Positions 13,344 to 18,696 of a stretch of DNA of 18,696 nt are shown one piece after another; positions within the stretch are counted from its first letter, which is position 1, and the number at the start of each line of letters is the position of its first letter. The notes beneath the pieces are model-generated. The model searched no databases. It was given only the letters and a program-made list of their open reading frames with translations, and was not told where the DNA came from. The stretch covers positions 6,299 through 24,994 of the forward strand of contig RWJK01001063.1 of the NCBI GenBank assembly GCA_004335835.1, in the 5' to 3' direction. Position numbers and translations under genes: made by a program. Origin of the DNA: Scenedesmus sp. ARA3. Its lineage: Eukaryota > Chlorophyta > Chlorophyceae > Sphaeropleales > Scenedesmaceae.

Positions 13344-14598
13344 TGGCAAGCGCGCAGCGGAGGCAGCTGGCGGGATCTGTCCTGCAAGCTGAGCCTGGGG
13401 TGTTATGGCAGCAGCAGCAGCAGCAGCAGGGGCGGCAGCAGCAGTAGCAGCAGGGCAAAGCAGAAGGGGCACAGCAAAGGCGCCTGGTGTGATGTGTGTC
13501 CTGCAAGCTGAGCTGGCAGCAGCAACAGCAGCAGTAGCAGCAGCAGAAGCACAGCAGACCTGGCTTTAGGTTCGACTGTCCTGCAAGCTAGGCTGGTCTG
13601 TTATGGCAGCAGCAGCGGCAGCAGCACCTGGCCTGCGCATGACATAGCTGTCCCTGTCAGACACTGAGCCCGTGCTTGCTGTGGCAGCACACATGGAACA
13701 AAAGCGCAGTGCTCGCTTGCAGGCAACACCACTAAGCACTGATGCCCTCTTGTGTGCACAATTTGCAGCGTCGCACACGCTGCTGCGCTGTATGCTGATC
13801 TTTGAGTGCGCTGTGGTTGATGCAGGCACGTCTAGCAGCTCCCCCTCAGCCGCCTCACTGGCAGCAGCAGCAGCAGCTGCGCCAGCAGCCGGCAGAGGTA
13901 GTGCTGATCTCCCGTGTGCACTTGTTGCATTGTCTCTCACCCTGCTGCTGCTGCTGCTGCTTTACATTGTTTTGTTGTCGATGATGCAGGCACGTCCAGC
14001 AGCTCCCTTGCAGCCGCCTCACCAGCAGCAGCAGCAGCAGCAGCAGCTGCGCCAGCATCACTAGCAGCGCCGCCAGCAGCAGCTGGAGGCTTTGGCATGC
14101 TGGATGACGACCTGTTCAGGTGTGCAGCAGCAGCAGCCGCAGCAGCAGCAGCAGCACTCACATGTAGTCAAGCACAGCATGCATTGCTGTGACGTGTGCC
14201 ATGCCTGCACGCTGCAGCTTCTTGCAGATGCAGCGCGTGTCAGGCTGTTTCAACATACATTTGCATGTCTTCAAACCCTGTAACAATGGCTGTGCTGTCA
14301 CAAAACAGCAGTTGCAAACATTTGCCAATGGCACCGCTATGCACATCAAACAAGCTGCCCTCTGCCTGCCTGGGCGCTGCTGCACTGCTGTACTGCCTGC
14401 AGTGGCTTGAGCATAGCTGAGGCGCCTGCTTACAAGCAACATGCAACCTCTCTGTCAACATCAAACTATTCTGCATCGCCTGCCTGGGCACTGGTGTACT
14501 GCCTGCAGTGGATTGAGCATAGCTGAGGCGCCTGCCACTTTTGCGCCGCCTCCTCCTTCAGCTATCAGCTATGGCCGCGCAGGCAGCCCAACACCCAT

Positions 14599-14637
<39 letters not shown>

Positions 14638-14808
14638 TTTGCAGGCTCCACAGCAGCAACTCATCAGCAGCAGCACCAGCAGCAGGCCAGACTCGCCAGC
14701 AGCACATGCAGCAGCTGCAACCCAGCAAGCTAGTGCAGCAGCAGGCGGCTTCACAACCAACAGCACTCGGCTGCAGGAACCAGGACTAGTTATAGGGCTG
14801 GATCTGGG

Positions 14809-14840
<32 letters not shown>

Positions 14841-16125
14841 GTGCACATGTGAGCAGCAATGGAGGCTCTGCAACTGCAGGCTTGGGGCCTTTGGATGAGT
14901 CGCTGTTCTGTGACATAGGCTCTGCTGATTCCGGTGCTGCTGCTGCTGCTGCTAGTGAAGCCAGCACAGCTGCAGCTAGTCCTGCTGCAACACCGCCACG
15001 GACAGCTGACAGCGTAGCAGCACATGGCAGCAGCAGCAGCAGCAGCAAAGCAGCCCTGGAAGCTGCCGCAGGGCAGCTGCAGCAGCTGCAGCATGGGCAG
15101 CATGGCATTGCTGCTGGTTCTGCAGTTGCAGCAGACGCTCCACTGCCTGACATACTAGATCTGTCAGGACTGGCAGAGGAGCAGCAGCAGCACTCTGCTA
15201 CAGCACCAGCAGCAGCGGCGCTACCAGCAGCAGCAGCAGTAGCAGCAACAGCAGCAGGCTGTCAACTTGATGTGCTTGATGAGCTGTCAGCAAGCACACT
15301 CACAGCGCCTGTGCCTGCTGCCGCCGCCAGCAGCAGCAGTGTACTTGGACTCGGCAGCAGCAGCCGTGACAGTTTTGATGCAGGCAGCAGCAGCATAGGC
15401 AGCAGCGGAGCCCAGACAGGCGGTTTAGCAGGAGTTTTAATGGACAGCGTTAGCAGCAGCAGTAGCCACACAGCAGCAGTTGCTGCAGCAGTAGCAGCAG
15501 CCAGCAAAGGCAGGAAGAAGACTAGCAAAGTGCGAGTGGGGTATGGGAAGGCAGATGAGGATGCATCTGTCGGCCTAGATTTCTCTGCTGCTGCTCTGCA
15601 TGCCCATGCGCCACCAACAGCAACAGGTATTGGTTCCTCGCACACACCAGCAGCACCTGCAGCAGCAGCAGCAGTAGGTGCGCTTGGGCGGGCTAGCAGC
15701 AGCGGCAGCGGCAAGCAATCTTTTGAACGTGATCCGCTAGCGCCATACCCTGCACCCCCAGCTGTCAAACCCGGCATTCAAACACATGAACTGAACCATG
15801 CCAGCTCAGCAGAGGCCCACACAGACCTAACAGCAGCAGCAGCAGCAGCAGCAGCGGCAGCGGCAGCGGTAGTGCACTGTCTGGTGCAGCTTCAGGCATT
15901 ACCTCGTTCGCTGCAGCAGCGCTTGCTGCACTGGGGCTCGGCGGTGGCAGTGGCGCCAGCTCAGCTAGTCAGACCCCAAAGCTAGCATCACCACGCGGCT
16001 CCTTTTCTGGCGGCTCCGCCGCCACTGCAGCAGCAGCAGCAGCAGCAGCAGCTGTCTCTGCTGCAGCAGCAGGCAAGGAGCAGCCAGGAAGCATCCTGCG
16101 GCGCAGCAGCAGCAGCTCCGGCGGC

Positions 16126-16157
<32 letters not shown>

Positions 16158-16450
16158 CACGCAGCCGCCGCCGCAGCAGCTGCTGGGTCCTCAGCGACTG
16201 GCTGTGCCGCTGGCCACGCCGGCCCCGCAGCAGCAGATGCAGCGGCCGCAGCAGCTGCCACATCAGCAGGCACCGGCAGCAGCATATGCCAGCCTGGCTG
16301 ACACGTATTCTGGCCCTGCTGCTGCTGCTGCTGGCAATGGAGTTCACGGTGGGAACAATCTGAGTAGGAGGAGAAGTTCATCATCAGCTTCGGGAGGAGC
16401 TTTGGGAGCAGGCAGCAGCAGCAGCGGCACTGCTGACAGGGGTGTTACTG

Positions 16451-16504
<54 letters not shown>

Positions 16505-18160
16505 TGGTGTCACTGCAGGCACTGGAAGAGTTCCTGTCACATCTTGGTGCTGGCCCAGCTGCGCACAGGTGCGGAGAAATCTTATGCAGTGTCAGTGCCA
16601 TGTATCAACTGCCGAAAGAGAGTGCAGTGTGTGTAGTAATACAGTTTCTTCATCCTGTGGATGCACATGCCCACATGCTCACAGGCATGCCCTTGTCACT
16701 TTTGTTGTTGAGCTGCGCACGTTGCTTCAACACAAGGCAAGCGCAGCCTGCCCAGAACAGTTGTAGCACCGATCAGCTGCGCAGACATGCAGGAGCGTGC
16801 TGCATCTCCCTGGTTGAGGGATTTGAAATATAGCACATGCAAACCTGCTTTTGCTCCTGCAGGGCGCAGGCAGCTGCAGCACAGCAGCAGCTGCTGCTAC
16901 AGGCGCTGCAGCAGCAGGCAGCAGCAGCAGGCCGCAGCGAGCGCCAGCTGGCAGCGCAGCGGCGGCAGCTGGCAGCAGCAGCAGCAGCGCTGGAGCAGCA
17001 GCAGCGGCCGGGGCTGGAGGCACGGCAGGCTGCTGCTGTTGAGGCGGAGGACTTTGAGGCTGCTGCTGCCATTGACGAGCAGCTGCAGGTGCGTGTGTAT
17101 ATGTGTCTGTTTAGTGATGCAACGTCAGCTTGATCAACAACAGCAGCAGCAGGCGGCGGCTGCAAGTGGTTGCGGTGTAGAACGGCAGTTGCAGGTATGT
17201 ATTGCCATGGTGATGTTGTTTTCACATGAGCTCAGTCAGCGGCGGCCGGGGCTGGAGGCACGGCAAGCTGTTGAGGCAGAGGACTTTAAGGCTGCTGCTG
17301 CCACCGATGAGCAGCTGTAGGTGCGATTTTTTCAAAAGGGGTGGTTGGATATGTGACAGGTTGAGCAGCAGCAGTGGCGCTGGCTTGAGGTGCATGCTGC
17401 ATGGTGAGCAGATGCCGGTATGTATGCGTGTTTAAATATAATTGGCTTTGTTCTGATATGGGCCCAACCAGCAGCGGCCGGGGCTTGAGGCAAAGCAGGC
17501 TGCTGCTGTTGAGGCGGATGACTTTGAGGCTGCTGCTGCCATCGATGAGCAGCTGCAGGTGCATTTTCAATCACAGCAGCAGCAGCAGCAGCAGCTGCAG
17601 GTGCATGCTGCCATGACTGAGCGGCAGCCACATATGTGAGGCTTGTATCTCGCTTGAGCTCAAGCTGCAGCAGCTGTGCGAGATATGTGATGCCAGTCGA
17701 GACAGCCAAGCGTGCTTAGCATGCGCATGCAAAAATTATGTCTGTGCCGCCATGCGGCACCGTCCTGATTAACATTTGATGCCCTGCAGGCGCTGTCAGC
17801 GCAGCAGCAGCAGCTGGCTGCACAGCTGCATGAGACTGAAGAGCAGCTGGCGCAGTGCGCTAGCAAGCGCGTTGACTTGGTGGTGTTGCGTGGCCAGGTG
17901 AGAGGTGGCCTTTCAGCTGCATACGATGTTGCCAGCTGCATACGATGGTGGCTGGCTGTTGCTGTGGGTGGCTGTGCTGAACAGCTGCGCCAATCCAAGC
18001 AGCAGTTGGCGCAGTGTGTTGGGGCAAGTGCTGACATGGTGGTATTGCCGGGCCAGGTGGCAGATGTAGCTGCTGCAGCTCAAGCTGGTGCTGCTGGTCC
18101 AGCTGAGGCAGTGCTGCTGCTGTAGGTGTGTGTATCTTGTGAATTTGACCACTGCAGCGT

Positions 18161-18200
<40 letters not shown>

Positions 18201-18329
18201 TTGACTGTATTCTGAAGGCCAGGGGCGGCTGCGCTGTTGCAGCAACTTTGATGTGGAGGCAGCAGGTGCTTCAAAGCTTGAGAACGCCAGCAGCTCTGGT
18301 GAGAATCCCTTTATCACTGCTTGTGCCGA

Positions 18330-18377
<48 letters not shown>

Positions 18378-18484
18378 TGTGGTCCTTTCTTTTGCAGCTG
18401 CTGGAGCGCCTTGGTTGTTTTTTCGGCAGCCTGCGGGAGCAGCGACAGGCGGAGGTTGTGCAGATGGATGAAGCTGCAGCAGAG
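12298..18484 (+). CDS. Large coiled-coil protein with UVR-like motifs, Gln/Ala/Ser-rich (3' end beyond window)
   Basis: Model exons: 12298-12475, 12867-12930, 13175-13272, 13990-14119, 14509-15868, 15973-16568, 16863-17088, 17472-17558, 17790-17897, 18158-18298, 18398-18484, then off the edge (about 1,025 codons so far). The ATG lies in CACCATG. The N-terminus (MLKNIFEKKRKD) is basic, followed by helical QQLEIEVHKLAG and LDELQGDLNGMTQRIL. GFGMLDDDLFSGLSIAEAP spans exons 4 and 5. Exon 5 is low-complexity with 12- and 17-residue Gln tracts and Ser/Ala runs. Exons 6 and 8 each carry VEAEDFEAAAAIDEQL or its variant, close to the UVR hairpin consensus; later exons are Gln/Glu-rich coiled coil (HETEEQLAQC, SLREQRQAEVV). 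The 15869-15972 GTAGTG...GTCAG intron is needed to change frame and is weak. A 22-codon exon at 17129-17194 is possible but would leave a 40-nt intron. I do not recognise the family; a scaffold or tether is a guess. Confidence 0.72.
13293..13340. repeat. (CAG)16 just inside the exon 3 donor of the coiled-coil gene
   Basis: The donor GTGAGC at 13273 runs straight into CAG units (13277-13289), then after one interruption into sixteen perfect CAGs. A CTG run (about 13942-13960) lies near the acceptor of the same intron, so the two could pair in the pre-mRNA. Confidence 0.93.
13378..13625 (+). repeat. Degenerate three-copy tandem repeat in intron 3
   Basis: TGTCCTGCAAGCTGAGCC or a variant occurs at about 13379, 13498 and 13578, each followed by GGC and CAG-rich sequence. 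Two copies also share TGTTATGGCAGCAGCAGC. Periods are about 119 and 80 bp. None resembles a coding exon. It fills most of the 717-nt intron together with CAG runs. Confidence 0.7.
13806..13894 (+). repeat. Copy of exon 4 start, possible 69-nt cassette exon
   Basis: After GATGCAG the copy reads GTSSSSPSAASLAAAAAAAP, matching GTSSSSLAAASPAAAA of exon 4 (13990-14119). It has its own donor (GGCAGAG|GTAGTG), so 13826-13894 is a phase 1-1 unit of 69 nt that could be included or skipped without changing frame. Confidence 0.72.
14362..14430 (+). repeat. Copy of the intron 4 end and exon 5 start
   Basis: GCCTGCCTGGGC, then TACTGCCTGCAG, then TGGCTTGAGCATAGCTGAGG is repeated at 14478-14529 with TGGATTGAGC. 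The acceptor is intact, but the copy's reading frame soon leaves the exon sequence. The true exon starts at 14509 (SGLSIAEAP). Confidence 0.8.
14600..14634 (+). repeat. CAG tract encoding a 12-residue polyglutamine run
   Basis: Part of exon 5 of the coiled-coil gene, right after SPTPM. The coding frame is CAG (Gln). Length polymorphism between strains is likely but unobserved here. Confidence 0.85.
16453..16503 (+). repeat. (CAG)17 encoding a polyglutamine run
   Basis: Perfect CAG tract in the coding frame of the coiled-coil gene, between GVTG and VVSLQALEEFLSHLG. It is the longest glutamine run of the protein. Confidence 0.9.
17002..17558 (+). repeat. Three-copy array of the UVR-like module
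   Basis: Copy 1 (17002-17088, 29 codons) ends exon 6: QRPGLEARQAAAVEAEDFEA then AAAIDEQLQ. Copy 2 (17240-17320) has lost six bases, reads DFKAAAATDEQL, and its last codon is TAG just before the donor. Copy 3 (17472-17558) is intact, with AG before it and CAG|GTGCAT after it; it is modelled as an exon in phase 0-0. Offsets are 238 and 232 bp. Confidence 0.85.
17914..17951 (+). repeat. 19-bp direct repeat, two copies
   Basis: AGCTGCATACGATGTTGCC is followed by AGCTGCATACGATGGTGGC in the intron after the exon at 17790-17897. Confidence 0.75.
17985..18056 (+). repeat. Copy of the 17790-17897 exon end, possible 24-codon cassette
   Basis: QQLAQCVGASADMVVLPGQ resembles EQLAQCASKRVDLVVLRGQ of the preceding exon, offset 159 bp (53 codons). 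GAACAG before it and CAG|GTGGCA after it make a phase 0-0 unit of 72 nt. It may be an additional coiled-coil exon; I left it out of the main model because the acceptor lacks a pyrimidine tract. Confidence 0.68.
18161..18193 (+). repeat. (CAG)11 encoding polyglutamine at an exon start
   Basis: Follows the acceptor CACTGCAG and one CGT codon, and runs into EMIDCILKARGG. Coding frame CAG. Confidence 0.85.
18332..18373. repeat. (CTG)14 in the last complete intron
   Basis: The tract ends 24 nt before the exon at 18398 and is followed by CTTTTGTGGTCCTTTCTTTTGCAG. It is another sense CTG run directly upstream of an acceptor. Confidence 0.93.
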
Positions 18485-18632
18485 GTGAGCTGTTATGTTT
18501 TTCTCCCAAATCTTTTCATTGCAGTGAATCATTCGCCGGTGCACAACAGCAGCCCAGCTTCCCAGATGGCATCAGGAGTACCTATCTATACTGTGTGCAG
18601 CATATGTTGACCGACATCAAACACCACATACT

Positions 18633-18688
<56 letters not shown>

Positions 18689-18696
18689 ACTGCTAC
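18485..18696 (+). other. Start of an unfinished intron, with (CTG)17 at 18636-18686
   Basis: Begins with GTGAGC after the last modelled exon. TTCATTGCAG at 18514-18523 looks like an acceptor, but phase 0 there gives TGA at once, so the next exon probably lies beyond the window. By analogy with the other introns, the CTG run at the edge may sit just upstream of that exon's acceptor. Confidence 0.6.

Noticed and set aside
14569..15153. Minus-strand open frame opposite exon 5 of the coiled-coil gene
   Set aside because: Antisense shadow of a GCA-rich coding exon. The plus-strand frame connects to flanking exons through consistent splice phases, this one does not.
17089..17128. A 40-nt intron followed by a 22-codon exon (17129-17194)
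   Set aside because: The exon is in phase and Gln-rich like its neighbours, but the intron would be too short for normal splicing, so it is left out of the model.

Overview
The window looks like nuclear DNA of a chlorophycean green alga, probably Scenedesmaceae-like (Tetradesmus/Scenedesmus type). That placement is an inference from three things: genes split into many short exons with GTGAGT/GTGCGT donors and CTGCAG-type acceptors, pervasive CAG/CTG triplet repeats in introns, exons and spacers, and Ala/Gln/Ser homopolymer tracts in the proteins. There are no RNA genes, CRISPR arrays or intact mobile elements that I can support.

Layout. 1-2382: no gene recognised; triplet tracts, and a decayed copy of the end of the next gene at 2163-2345. 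2383-6861 (minus, nine exons, 555 codons reconstructed): an unrecognised secreted, Cys-containing, N-glycosylated protein with a signal peptide and a GPI-anchor-like tail. 6862-7452: spacer with a 12-bp-stem hairpin. 7453-11847 (minus, nine exons, 365 codons): a DUF455 ferritin-like protein, clearly recognised from four helices carrying E, ExxH, E and ExxH and from its conserved C-terminal block. 11848-12297: divergent promoter region with a 19-nt palindrome. 12298-18484 (plus, runs off the right edge): a large coiled-coil, Gln/Ala/Ser-rich protein with UVR-like helical hairpins.

The three genes have no obvious shared pathway. What they share is architecture: nearly every intron holds one to three imperfect tandem copies of the edge of a neighbouring exon, each including one splice site and flanking intron. 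Normally only one copy keeps both splice sites. Many repeat periods are multiples of three (111, 117, 126, 150, 156, 159, 168, 171, 204), so some arrays stay open in the exon's frame and could act as cassette exons or in-frame extensions. The most striking is a four-copy array of the first ligand helix of the DUF455 gene, which also holds a (CAG)33 tract. In several introns sense-strand CAG runs lie just inside the donor and sense-strand CTG runs lie just before the acceptor, so the pre-mRNA could pair across the intron.

All exon models were built by eye from reading-frame continuity, splice consensus and, for DUF455, family conservation. No transcript data were available.
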